From assembly GCF_000003605.2 (NCBI RefSeq), contig NW_003124897.1, positions 61,322 through 82,976 on the forward strand: a stretch of DNA of 21,655 bases, given 5' to 3'. This stretch comes from Saccoglossus kowalevskii (taxonomy: Eukaryota > Hemichordata > Enteropneusta > Harrimaniidae). Shown piece after piece: positions 1 through 10,100 of the stretch. Made by a program: the position numbers and the translations under genes. Within the stretch, counting starts at the first letter, position 1; each line of letters opens with the position of its first letter. The notes below the pieces were generated by a model. It was given only the letters and a program-made list of their open reading frames with translations. It had not been told where the DNA came from and made no database searches.

Positions 1-495
1 CCGGTCAGCGTCCTCTATACACGTCTGTGCTGAGACAGCGCTTTCTGTGACGACACAACGCCTGCGTCCTACTTGCTATCCGCAAGGGACGCCGGGAACC
101 AGCGAAAGTTGCAATAGACTCGCTATCAGGAGTGACATCAAACAGTCCAAACATTTTTATACTCTTAAAATTGCTGATGCCATTATTATTTTTACAATAG
201 AATTTCATATACAACCGATACATAATGCTAGAGTATGTTTTGTATATATCATTTGTTTGTTTTTTATTTACTTTTATTTTCGACCACAAGATGACATCAT
301 ACTTTTCAACTTCGTCATTAAGTCTGTAGAGTTTGCATGCACTGATGAAAGTTCAGTGAACCTTGTGGGTGAAACATGTATAGCTACATGTTATTTACTT
401 CATTGCGTGCCAATGCTGTGCATTCAAAGTTTAAAATAAGAACACATATAATTTGTTCATATTGTTTACGAATGTTGTGGTTAATGAAGTTATAG
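1..495. other. GC-richer edge patch, no assignable gene
   Basis: The first ~130 bases are richer in GC and CpG than the surrounding DNA, and long frames are open on both strands here (+ from the window edge to about 439; - from 289 to 5). Neither translation resembles a family I recognise, and beyond about 150 both become low-complexity AT-rich peptide. It could be an untranslated first exon or promoter patch of a gene running off the left edge, or the tail of a repeat. I cannot decide which. Confidence 0.3.
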
Positions 496-645
496 CGGGA
501 GGGTCGTCACCTGTGCACGCGCGGGAATTATGAGTACCAAACGACGATAACAACACACGCTTAAAACGCAAAAGTTCATGGGTAGACGCTTGTTTGTAAA
601 CAATAACACGCTATGACCATCTGACACATGCGCAGGTGACGACGT
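496..645. mobile_element. MITE-like inverted-repeat element, copy 1
   Basis: The arms at 503-513 (GTCGTCACCTG) and 633-643 are perfect reverse complements, and the match continues imperfectly inwards. A second copy with the same core lies at 10372-10527. Shared core words include CGACGATAACAACACACG and GGGTAGACGCTTGTTTG. About 150 bp, no coding capacity. The termini and short length fit a non-autonomous DNA transposon (MITE). I could not define a clean target-site duplication, so the outer limits are approximate. Confidence 0.65.
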
Positions 646-852
646 CTTTGTTTAGTTGTTCATTTGTACAATATCCAAATGCCCAGCGACAAGAATGATA
701 AATTAGATATAAAGACCTTATTTAATATTTTTCAAAAAGGAATAATTTAAAATAAAACGATGAAAACAATTTGCTAAACAATACAATAACGTTATATAGG
801 ACTTTACAAAGTAATTAACTAATTAACATATTGTGTTACCATAGTAATATGT
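646..852. other. AT-rich intergenic stretch
   Basis: Nothing recognisable: no exon-like frame, no inverted repeat, only AT-rich low-complexity sequence between the inverted-repeat element and the tandem repeat. Confidence 0.5.
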
Positions 853-1240
853 CAAAACTGCAAGTCCAATTGCTTTGATATTACATATATAGATACTACA
901 TGTGGACCTTTCTCAGATTTGTTCATTTCGTGATAATATCTTAAATTCTCTAATTTTGGTGTATATTTTTGTCATTTTGGGTAAAAAGTGATATTTTTGA
1001 CTTCTTGTTAGAAACCGTTAGTCTGATTTCTTTGATATTACATATATAGGTACTACATGTGGACCTCTCTCAGATTTGTTCATTTCAGGATGATATCTTC
1101 AATTATCTAATTTTGATGAATATTTATGTCATTTTTAGTAAAAAGTGATATTTTTGAATTCTTGTTGAAAACAGCTAGTCCGATTGCTTTGATACTATAC
1201 ATATTGTTCATTTTCTAATGATATCTTCAGTTCTTTAATT
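853..1240. repeat. Tandem repeat, ~157-bp unit, about 2.4 copies
   Basis: Two full units (about 853-1010 and 1011-1167) and a partial third (about 1168-1240) share TTTGATATTACATATATAG, TACTACATGTGGACC, CTCAGATTTGTTCATTTC and AAAAAGTGATATTTTTGA. Copies differ by scattered substitutions, so the duplication is not recent. The partial third unit has lost the segment between TTTGATACTATACATA and TTGTTCATTTT. No coding potential. It lies just upstream of the thioesterase exon, probably in its preceding intron. Confidence 0.75.
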
Positions 1241-1579
1241 GAAATGTGCCTTGCTAACAGCGGAGCTATCTCAGCCGAGAGGCTGCTTGTTTTTTTTAAA
1301 TCATAACTTTTCAGATTCTTGCCAAATCTATTTGATTAAATTTGCTTTGCTTATTTGCTTTTGAGCAATGTGTGTTCCATTGAAGATTTCCTTCAATCAC
1401 GTTAAGTATTAAAAATGAAATGAAATTAGTATTGTTAGATGAATAAATGATTATATAAACCATCATAACATAAGTTTTGTTTACGTTAGAATTCTTACAG
1501 TGTCTCTGGGAATTTTAATTTCACAACAAATAGTGTCATTGCCAATTATTCATTTATTTATTAATTATTACCTCTTCAG
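1241..1579. other. AT-rich stretch ending in a splice acceptor
   Basis: Non-coding. It begins with a slightly GC-richer piece (GGAGCTATCTCAGCCGAGAG near 1261) that looks like a repeat remnant. It ends in a good acceptor, pyrimidine-rich sequence followed by CAG at 1577-1579, immediately before the open frame of the next exon. It is therefore probably the 3' part of an intron whose upstream exon I could not find. Confidence 0.4.
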
Positions 1580-2364
1580 GCCTTATTGGTTTATGGGACC
1601 ATTGCAAGTGGTCTGATTCGTTGAGATATCATTGTATGGCAATTGACGAAAGGTTCACAGGAATAGATAAGCTTAAGAGTGATTCCACGTTTGTGATAGG
1701 AGGCATGAATATGACAATCAGCAGTGAATATTATCAAGCTATTAAACATCGAAAACCAGTAATTCTTCAAATATGGCTGAGTCATATTGGGAGGGTATCA
1801 CTGAACTACCATCATACTGAAGTCGATAAGGAAAATAATCATATTCTGTCATCAATGGATGTGTTTCATGTATTTATGAATAAAGTTACTCGCAAATCAG
1901 CACCATTGCCAGAATGGTACAAAGAAAAATATGGTCCATACGCTATTGGCCCCATGGCAAAAGTGATGAAGAAACTTGAAAAGGTTAAGGAAGTATACAA
2001 GTACGCTGAGAGAGTTCAATATCACGATATCGATTTCAACAACCATGCATCATATAAACTGTACTTAAAACTGTGTTCTAATTGTGCACACGGTGCTGTT
2101 GCTGATGGGTTTTTTACCAAAGTCACTGATGACTTCGCATTGTATCAAGTGAAACATATTTCAACCCTATACCTTAGTGAGACTAATGTAAATGATGAAC
2201 TTATTGTAGATACGTGGGAGGATGAAAACAACAATGATACAGTTCACTTTATCATTAGTAAAACAGATACTGGTAAAGAAGTATTTCATTGTACAATCAG
2301 ACTTTATTCTCAGAAAAATTATAACCCATACATGCCTGGTCTTAGAGATGGCAAATTATTATAA
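1580..2364 (+). CDS. Acyl thioesterase-like double-hotdog protein, terminal exon
   Basis: The frame is open from acceptor CAG at 1577-1579, where the first codon is split (phase 1), to TAA at 2362-2364, giving 260 whole codons. Residues 1-115 look like the end of a first hotdog domain: a beta-strand-rich stretch followed by TRKSAPLPEWYKEKYG, the linker seen in fatty acyl-ACP/acyl-CoA thioesterase-like proteins. Residues 143-245 are a second hotdog beginning VQYHDIDFNNHASYKLYL, the typical V-x-Y-x-D-x-D-x-N-x-H-x-x-Y opening whose Asp/Asn and His help form the active site. Such proteins hydrolyse acyl thioesters; the substrate here is unknown. The N-terminal half of hotdog 1 is missing, so an upstream exon must exist, probably left of the window. 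A start at Met 1636 would leave a broken first domain. I am confident in the fold and less so in activity. Confidence 0.8.
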
Positions 2365-2524
2365 TTACCGAAAAAAGTAATGATATATGACAAACACAAT
2401 TTTATGGGATAAACATCACTCAGAAAAACTGCAGTTATGATTTTCAGTAGTTATGTTGTTTATTATTGTTTCTGCAAAATTGAAAAATCTTCTTCAAATC
2501 TTCTTTAAATCAGCAAATGATTCT

Positions 2525-2534
2525 AATAAATAAA
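2525..2534 (+). terminator. Polyadenylation signal of the thioesterase-like gene
   Basis: Two overlapping AATAAA hexamers (2525-2530 and 2529-2534) lie 161 bp after the stop codon, which gives a short 3' UTR. This is a metazoan cleavage/polyadenylation signal by position and sequence. No other AATAAA lies between the stop and here. Confidence 0.55.
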
Positions 2535-3681
2535 TATATTATCTCAGGTCATAAAAAGGGTCACTGTGGTACAAGTTGCATATAAGCACATATTTGTTCA
2601 AAAGTGTCTGTTTTACACTGCTCGTTTAAGAATTCATTTCACGACAAACTTTACTATCTAATTTCCAAAGCTTATTAAAGCTATACGATTTCTCTACCAC
2701 TTACAATTTCTACTGCAGTTGAAACAGTGCCCTCTATCATCAGTAAAAAAAGAAGAAATTTAAATAATTTTCTCCTTTTAGTCGTGTAAGCAGAACCTCA
2801 AAATTTCCTAAGCTGCGCTAGATCAAATTTGATAACTTGATTGATTTGATTGGGTAATATATTGACAAGATTTGTTTTAATGTTTCAACTATCATGTGGT
2901 GGGAAATTCTATGAAAATGTATCAGAAAGTGTTTTAATAATTTTTCAATCATATTGAAGATATTAATTTAGTTCCCCTGTGCATATATCTGTACAAACAT
3001 ATATTTTACTTCTTTGTGTATTTAGTCAAATGAGTTTAAATCTCTAAGCGCCAAAGTCAATTCAATTCACAAATAAAATACCATTGACAAAAGGTGTTGA
3101 TGAAAATTTCATATTTTTGATCAAAAACTAGAAGCAATGTCGCATTTTGTCTGTCAAGTTCAAAATTAAGATTGAATTCAGCGAAAATTAAAGAAAATGT
3201 GAACAAATTTACAACATTTTAAGTGGACAAAATTGGTGCTCAATCGATTTATACAGACCTGCATCTTAATTACAAAATTAGTCAAAGAAGGGCGGCGGTC
3301 ATCCCGCTGAGTATGTGCGACATTTGTGTTGATACACATTGATTTTCCTAGAAAAATGCGTTCTAATGCGTTTTTTTCAATGAAATCACAAGTATGAGTT
3401 TTGACCTGGGTGCCTTTTGTACTAATTACCACCAGCGACTTCATAAATATCTACAATCCCCAACAGTAATTACCTAATTAAAGTTTTGTCTCCTCTCAGT
3501 CAAAGTCACCATCTTTGTTTATATGAGACCCAAATCTCGCGCATGTATTGTGCGACGATCACGCCCTTTAACTTGTACAAACATTAAATTAACAATTTCT
3601 GTAATCCAGTGTTTGTAAACACAAATTGCATGTCTCTGTCATGATTTATTTCTATTATTTCACTAATACGATAGTTGAGTT
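2535..3681. other. Intergenic AT-rich DNA
   Basis: No gene seen. A minus-strand frame at 3178-3444 has no domain, no clear splice sites and biased composition. A short GC-richer island lies at about 3288-3320. A word near 3541-3571 (GCATG..T.GTGCGAC then CCTTTAAC) recurs imperfectly near 5769-5801, which suggests two remnants of the same old repeat. Confidence 0.45.
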
Positions 3682-4020
3682 CTAGTGGAAAGCTGGTTTA
3701 TATAATTCAACACATTTACATAACCTGTCCAGACATTTAAGCTTATATGCGAGGTCCCGGACGGAACTTGACTCAGTGGATGGAACTGATTGCAATATAA
3801 ACGTCGCCAATCTGACTACTATTTCTGACAGTTTGCTGTGTGTTGTTTCTTGATATAGCGGACGATTAATCAGTAGATATGACGTGTCCAGTACTTCGTG
3901 TGATTGGCTGTATGATTGAAGGCTATGCCTTACAGTCTTTATACTCTCTTGTAATTGGTTGAGGTTTGGAGAAGTGAATAAAGGAGTCTTAGTCGGTCTT
4001 TGCGGAACCCCACGGGGCAC
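3682..4020 (-). CDS. Unrecognised open frame, possibly an exon
   Basis: About 112 codons are open on the minus strand, ending in TAG at 3682-3684. The open stretch begins after a TAA near 4036-4038, and no ATG lies near its 5' end (the first codon used is GTG), so any translation would have to enter by splicing or from a non-ATG start. The peptide is rich in Ser, Leu, Thr and Gln, with a predicted-helical middle (SIKTVRHSLQSYSQS, SEIVVRLATFILQS) and a Cys pair near the C-terminus (DRLCKCVEL). Its composition is more protein-like than that of other frames in this AT-rich DNA. I recognise no family. It could be a terminal exon, a retroelement remnant or chance. No convincing acceptor was found. 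Confidence 0.25.
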   Translation of the reverse strand: MPRGVPQRPTKTPLFTSPNLNQLQESIKTVRHSLQSYSQSHEVLDTSYLLINRPLYQETTHSKLSEIVVRLATFILQSVPSTESSSVRDLAYKLKCLDRLCKCVELYKPAFH

Positions 4021-4041
4021 GCAGTCTTGGGTCAGCCTTTA

Positions 4042-4460
4042 GAGAGTCTTGGGGGACTTTTCCCCCTGGGTATTCTGTCTTGGTGAGTTTTTGGCGAGCG
4101 ACTAGGTCTTGAAGTTGGCACGAATTCTACCTGTGTGTGTGCCTTTTTTTTCAGTGAAATGGTTGCGAGCGTTAAGATCCCTGGTACCTCAGTTGAAGGT
4201 TTAATAACACGATAATTAAAGTCACCATATCTCTAGGCTGATATGTTTTGTTGCAATTCTGACAATATAAATGTAGATAAGAAATTAATTATAGACAACT
4301 TAGTGATCAGATGTTGAAATTTTAGTTCGAGTTCATACATTCTATAATTAAGTTTATAAATAAATCAGTAGAGAACAGATTATTTTATTTTTTCTAGTTT
4401 GAAATCTTGAATATTTTATAGTTTAATATGTGCTTGAATTCAATAATATGAGGTTATTAT
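4042..4460. other. Non-coding, with short G/C-run palindrome
   Basis: Nothing coding. At 4051-4067 a run of five G, then ACTTTT, then five C makes a small hairpin-capable site. GTCTTGG recurs several times at 4024-4083. The rest is AT-rich. Confidence 0.4.
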
Positions 4461-4566
4461 GAAGATACCTCAAAGTATGCACGAAGACAGTACGGCGGAA
4501 GTATCGACCAACATGCAGTGGAGGTCGATGCAACGGCGTACTGTCTGATACTTAGAGGTATCTTTG
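4461..4566. mobile_element. Fold-back element with long inverted arms
   Basis: The left arm (4461-4496: AAGATACCTC, AAGTAT, AGACAGTACG, GCG) pairs with the right arm (4532-4566: CGTACTGTCT, ATACTTAGAGGTATCTT) as an imperfect inverted repeat of about 34 bp. Inside it TCGACC/GGTCGA (near 4504-4528) adds a nested stem, so nearly the whole 106 bp can fold into one hairpin with a ~15-nt loop. It has no coding capacity. The architecture fits a fold-back MITE. It could instead give a hairpin transcript. No clear target-site duplication was seen. Confidence 0.6.
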
Positions 4567-6589
4567 TATTAACTTTTATTATTATACATCTTTTCCTTCC
4601 AAAGATACATCATGGGAATGCCGAAATCCAAAAAGTTTAGAACAGAAACAGCAAACTTCTTTGTGTGGAGTCCAGTCAGTCCGTGGTGGCAGCCATGTTT
4701 GTTTTTATTATTAAAGGACGCTTATGCGCCTAAACATTCCATATTTGGTATTCGCATTTCCTTATATTGTATAATGAAAATACCTCGTAAAATACCGCAA
4801 AATTGCGGCACGCTGTAACTTATGGCGTTATGGTGACAGATGTATAATAATGTCTACTATTCCAAATAAACTATAAAGAAACACATATTTTCTTATCGTA
4901 TGATGTTGAGTTGTATTTGTAATTGTACGAGTTTAATGGGCAAGGCAACAATACTTATGGATGGAAATGCAAATATCTTAGTCATACAGCCTGAATGCAA
5001 TACCAAGTTGAGTAATATTAAAATATTCTGAAAACATTGGATTGACTTCAAGAAATCATATAAAACCTGATAATAATTTTGGATTGGAACTGCATCTCGA
5101 GGGCATTGCAAATTGTTCGAAAGGAGAATCTTTGCACGGTTGGCATTTTAGCAAACAAGCTGGCCACTAAGCGCGGGGGGGGGGGGTATCCCAAGTTGTT
5201 GCAAATGTATTACTAATAAAAAGCATGCGACTGCTACCAAATTAATGAAAATAAACTTCTCATAGTGTTCCAATCATCGTAAGTCGGACTTGGCGGCGCT
5301 TTCACAAATTCAAATAGGTTGTCATATTTATAGATATGTTAGTCTAAGGACTTCATCATGTTATTGTAAATAAAATTAATTATGCACTTAAATTTATTAT
5401 GATTCACTTGTTTGCGGTTCACATGATATTTGCAGTTTAAATTTAAATGTTTTTCAATTGTTACTTCATATTTTATTTTCCATCTCATTTTAATATTAAA
5501 TGCAATATATTCTCGGGAGATGTAAAAAGCACCTAAATTCGATTACCGATGTTCCCACAAAATAGCAAACTAAACGTATCATTGACTCATTACATTGGCC
5601 TAGGCTTTAAAGGTATGTACCTTTAATTAGATTAGCCTTGTAGCTGTCTGAGCTATGTATAATTCGTGCAATACAATCTGTTGTGAAATAAAAACATTTT
5701 ATTATTTATTTTAAATATTGACATAATACCATATTAGAAACTCGCAAAGTGGTTAATCTATAGCTTGTGCATGCGTAGTGCGACAACTACGTACCTTTAA
5801 CCCGTATATCCTAGAATGAAACGATCGTAATACATTTCATGATGCATATCCTATACAGTCAGTACACAGAAAGGTCTGCGACAATAACACCAACTGGCAA
5901 ATATTTTTTAGTATATAACGATAATAGACACTCATGGAAAATAACGATGGTTGCCTGGTAATAATATTGATTGGCCAGAAAAATCGTTAAAATTTTTAGC
6001 ATAATATACAACATATTGTTCCTGTAAAGGTATTCCCATCATGCTTTACGGCAGTATGCTGTGTCGTTCTTAGCTAAACCAAGAAGATACATTAACAATG
6101 TCCCGTTAGAAAGGCATAAATTCAAAATAATGGTGAAAGATAAATAACTACAATGATTTTTAGGATGAAAATGAAAATATCTCAATACAAATTGCAAGAT
6201 GATTAGAAAACCTCCAAAAAAAAACTAGAAAAAAAACGTTCTTGCCTGTTTTTGCTACAGCACAGCAATACTTTCATTTCAGTTTATCAAATCGAGCCTT
6301 TCCAAGCGTTCATTGTGATCTGCGATGACATTCGTTACGCATGAAACTCAAGATCTCGTGAGATCTTCATCGCATATCATCTTGTAAATCATTAACAATT
6401 TTCAGTAATATAATTCTACCTGAAATGCAATTTAATTTTTTTTTTTAAATTGTAAAATAGTTTTTCTTATGAAATAAATGTATTTTTATATACGCAATAA
6501 ATACAGTTTTCGTCGCTTAACCTTGCAACTGCAAATGCAATGACCTTGCACATATTCTCGTATCAAACAAATATTCTGGCGCCAAACAG
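4567..6589. other. Intergenic region and 3' side of the receptor gene
   Basis: No gene supported. It holds a run of 12 G at 5175-5186 and two near-perfect palindromes: TTAAAGGTA-TG-TACCTTTAA (5607-5626) and AAGATCTC-GT-GAGATCTT (about 6349-6366). Reading leftwards from the receptor stop at 6590, the nearest candidate polyadenylation signals on the minus strand are a variant ATTAAA (plus-strand 6431-6436) and two AATAAA (plus-strand 5698-5703 and 5705-5710). I cannot tell which is used. Confidence 0.45.
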
Positions 6590-7152
6590 CTATCTGTCAG
6601 CGGATCCAAATACTACTCTCACCATAAGCACAGTTGTTGTTATTGCTATGCTAATGAGAAACAAATGTAGCATAAATCGGTCAATGACCTCTGCAATTTC
6701 TCGCCATTCATGTACATCTTTTTCTCTACTGTCTTTTTCTTGGTACCTTCTAGAAAACTGTGTCACATGACTGTTGATATTGTCGAGTTTCTTATCGCAG
6801 CGAGCACAAGTCACATCTGACCTGATTTCCGACTCCAGTTCTCGCATTTCCTCAGATTTTGTTGAATTTTCTTGAATGGAGTTTCCGTTGTAAATCAAGA
6901 AGCCGTCGAAGTCGTGGCGCGTGCGTACTGCCCCTGCGTGTTCGTCCGCAGCAATGTGGGTTTTACTGGCTGTTGACTTCGGCGAATAATGCCGCTGAAA
7001 ATAAACCACTGGCGCCAAGAAATCAAATACAAATTTTCGGAACCAACGCGGAACAGTAGTGTATCCAGATGGCACGTAGTAGAGGTTCAACACCCATACT
7101 GTCGTAACGCACGAAATAGACACAATAACGATCATTGACGAAAAATATTGAG
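6590..7152 (-). CDS. nAChR exon 6: TM3, cytoplasmic loop, TM4, stop
   Basis: Acceptor TTTTGTATTTTCAG (AG at 7154-7153) completes an Ala codon shared with exon 5, giving VPIIAQYF, the family-typical entry to TM3. TM3 is followed by [13 protein letters not shown], the amphipathic post-TM3 helix. A variable loop of about 90 residues (377-465) contains C-A-R-C at 446-449. A charged MA helix (about 470-488) leads to TM4 ([19 protein letters not shown]) and a short tail ending at TAG, 6592-6590. The loop length is ordinary for a neuronal-type subunit. Confidence 0.96.
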
Positions 7153-10100
7153 CTGAAAATACAAAAATAATTGCTCGTTAAGTATCAAAATATAGTGTTA
7201 AAATTATAGTGTTATAGCGGTTTGTAATAAAAAAAAGCACATATAAGCAATAATTGTACTCTCTGCACAACAAACCCATTCTCTTCACCTTTATTGATAT
7301 TTATAAATGTCAATGGCAATTGAATGCGACTAACCAATCAACGAGCGCGCGTTGACGTCACAGTGATTTGAAAATGTTATTTAATAAATGTTATTTAAAG
7401 AACTAATCTGTATATTGTTTCCAAATGTCTTTTTAATAATCGAGTAAGAAAATAAACTAAAATTGGCTTCATATTTAAATGTAGATATTAAGAATAAAAT
7501 ATATATTATATAGTTGCATGCGATTTACGTATTTGATTGCAATTTTCATTTTGCATTTGAAGGTCTACCGAGTATGTTCTCGGAAGAGGATAAAGAGCGC
7601 CCCCGTATTTCTGACTTACCGATAATTGGTACATCATCGGACGTTGGGGGCATGGTTTCCCCAACTACCTGATTGAAGACAAAGAGGGTCAGTAAACTGG
7701 TCATACTTAGAGCAATTTTCTCACCAGAATCAGGCGGCAAATAAAATGACATTGTTGCCAACACAGAGATCAGTACATTCGGTAGTAGCAAGTTTAGGAC
7801 ATAAAATGTTGGTTTTCTGCGGATGATTATCGTGTATGTCAGATCGGGGAATATTTCCTCACAGCATGGGTACACCAATACATTTCGTATTACAGGGGCA
7901 TCAACCAACTCCCATTCGCCGTTCGGCTTAAAATTCGCGATGTCCGCCGATGGCATTTCAGCGGTTAGGTTAATTTCCGCACCATCAAAAGTCCAAGAAC
8001 CAAACTTCATTGAGCACTTTTCAATGTCAAAGGGGAAATAACGAACGTCTATCTTACATGCGCTTTTGTAAATGGCCGGGGCCAACCACGTTAGGCTACC
8101 ATCCGAGTTTATAATAGCATTAGCGTCTTTTATGCGTTCAAACTTCTCGTCCACGCTGGTAAAAGAAAGAAAGAAATATTATAAAATGCTATGTGAATTT
8201 TATGCTATGATATTACTCCGACGATGCGCATCCGTAAGCATGACACAATAATTCGATTGCTTATTGATATGGTCATTCGACATAGATTGAAATGTATTTT
8301 CAGAAACTTGTCAAACCATTTAGCCCCACGCACAACCTTATCAAGCACCAACAACCCCATTCGATCGCCAACTCATTAGCGGTTGGTGAAAGTATTATGC
8401 CGTTTAAAGTGATAACAGTGTTTGATTCTGTAGTCGCCAGTGTGCTAAATCACTACACATTATATTTGTTATTATCGGACGGATAAAGATCAAAACGTTT
8501 CGACGCCATGAATGGTCTTACAGTCCCATTCTGTCGAAGATAGCTCGTCGATAGAGGGACTGGTTAATAGGGATGGTCTATCCCCCCCCCCACACACACA
8601 CACACATGCATGCTTTGAACATTTTAACATTAAAAAAATCATGTGCATTTTTCTTCTTAGTAAATTAAACTTGACAAAAAGACAATTTCAAGTTTAACAC
8701 GGAGCAGAAATGAAGTGTTTACGATTACTTATGATTTGATAAAACAGTTTGAATATAATTAAATTTAGAGTGTGTAAATCTAATAAACATCGGGGCAGTT
8801 TGGCTTTTATTAATATCCCGACAAATAACCTAACAATACTGTAATAAGTAAAAATGTATAAATTAGTTAGCTGATACGAATGTTTCCCACTATGATTAGT
8901 CTGCAAAGTAAAGCTTGGATTAAGGTATGTTGTACTGCATCACATTGATATGCAATCTTCTCCCGTCTTTCTAATCGTTTTTATTGTTTTTGTGAACTCG
9001 TTACCTAACTTATTTACAAATATTCAGGAATGAGGGCCGCATTTGGGGCATCCGCTTGATTTTCCAAACATGTGAGGAATATTTGTCTATGTGATATGAA
9101 AGTACTATGTTTAAAAAATAAAATTAACCTACGCGAGTCAATTTTAGAAAGAGTGTTGATCAAAAACATTTATTTGATCTAATAATCTAAGACCAATATA
9201 TGATAGTAGTACTGGGGAAAGAATGACTAGACTAACCTGACATATGAACTTTGACCCATAGGTACTTGTGACCAATAAGGGGGGGGCAAGGGGATAGCTG
9301 GTACAGGTTACGGGAAAGAAAAATAACATTTTTAGCCCCTGGAGTCGACGCGCTTCTGTGACATCACAGTGACGTAAATGATGTTAGAATTGTCAATAAA
9401 ATTGACATTGTTCGTTTTGTTGTGTAGTCGTTCGTCATTTTGAATAAAACCTCTGATAAAAAGCAGTATTTTCATTGACAACCAGAGATAAAAGCGGCGT
9501 CAACACCGGGGGTTGCAGCCCTTACACGAATTAAATCATACAAGCGCTCCGTCGCTAGAGGGCGCGCATTGTGCAGGGTCCATAGCGTTGGGAAAATCCT
9601 TTGAAAGTCTTTGGATTTTTTGAAGTCTGGAAAGCCATTGAGTCGTCTATAAATTACAGGAAAAATATTAAAAAAATCTTTGAAAAGTCTTTAAAATTTC
9701 TCCAGGGAACTACGATATCCTCAGAACATTGATGGGCTTTGATGATGATGTCGGCCTGAATTTAGGGTCAAAATGTCTTGGAAAAATGTTGGGAAGAGGT
9801 CTGGAGAAGTCTTGGTGCTATGGACCCTGTTGTGGAAGCGAGTACTGTAAATCATCACACTAACTTATCGTATAAAGTGATATCAGGTCGCCATAATAAT
9901 GTCGCTGGTAGTCGTATGACGTCGATTCCTCCGTAGTCATCAGGGTTCCAACGCAGGTACTCGTCAACCCATTTCTGAAATTAATAAACGAGACCGATGA
10001 TATAATAGATCTAATATATTATTTTATTTTATTTTTAGCACATTCCGTCTCATAGTAACCTACACTATGACGTCATACTACGCTGAAAGAAACAATATGT

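Noticed and set aside
47-439. Long plus-strand frame near the left edge
   Set aside because: Only its first part is GC-rich. The rest is low-complexity hydrophobic AT-rich translation without a domain, and the opposite strand is equally open.
4051-4067. GGGGGACTTTTCCCCC resembling a Rel/NF-kappaB site
   Set aside because: The spacing is one base longer than the usual decamer, no promoter is evident nearby, and a single short match is not evidence.
4612-4818. Plus-strand frame after the fold-back element
   Set aside because: Short, no domain, biased composition and no splice context. It looks like chance or repeat-derived.
3541-5805. Similar words at 3541-3571 and 5769-5801 as a second inverted-repeat family
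   Set aside because: Only about 30 bp of imperfect similarity and no termini, too little to call an element.
7546-7619. Reading through the exon 5 donor to the stop at 7546 as the natural C-terminus
   Set aside because: It would end the subunit after TM2. The GTAAGT donor and the in-frame exon carrying TM3-TM4 show that splicing occurs here, though intron retention could still give a truncated form.
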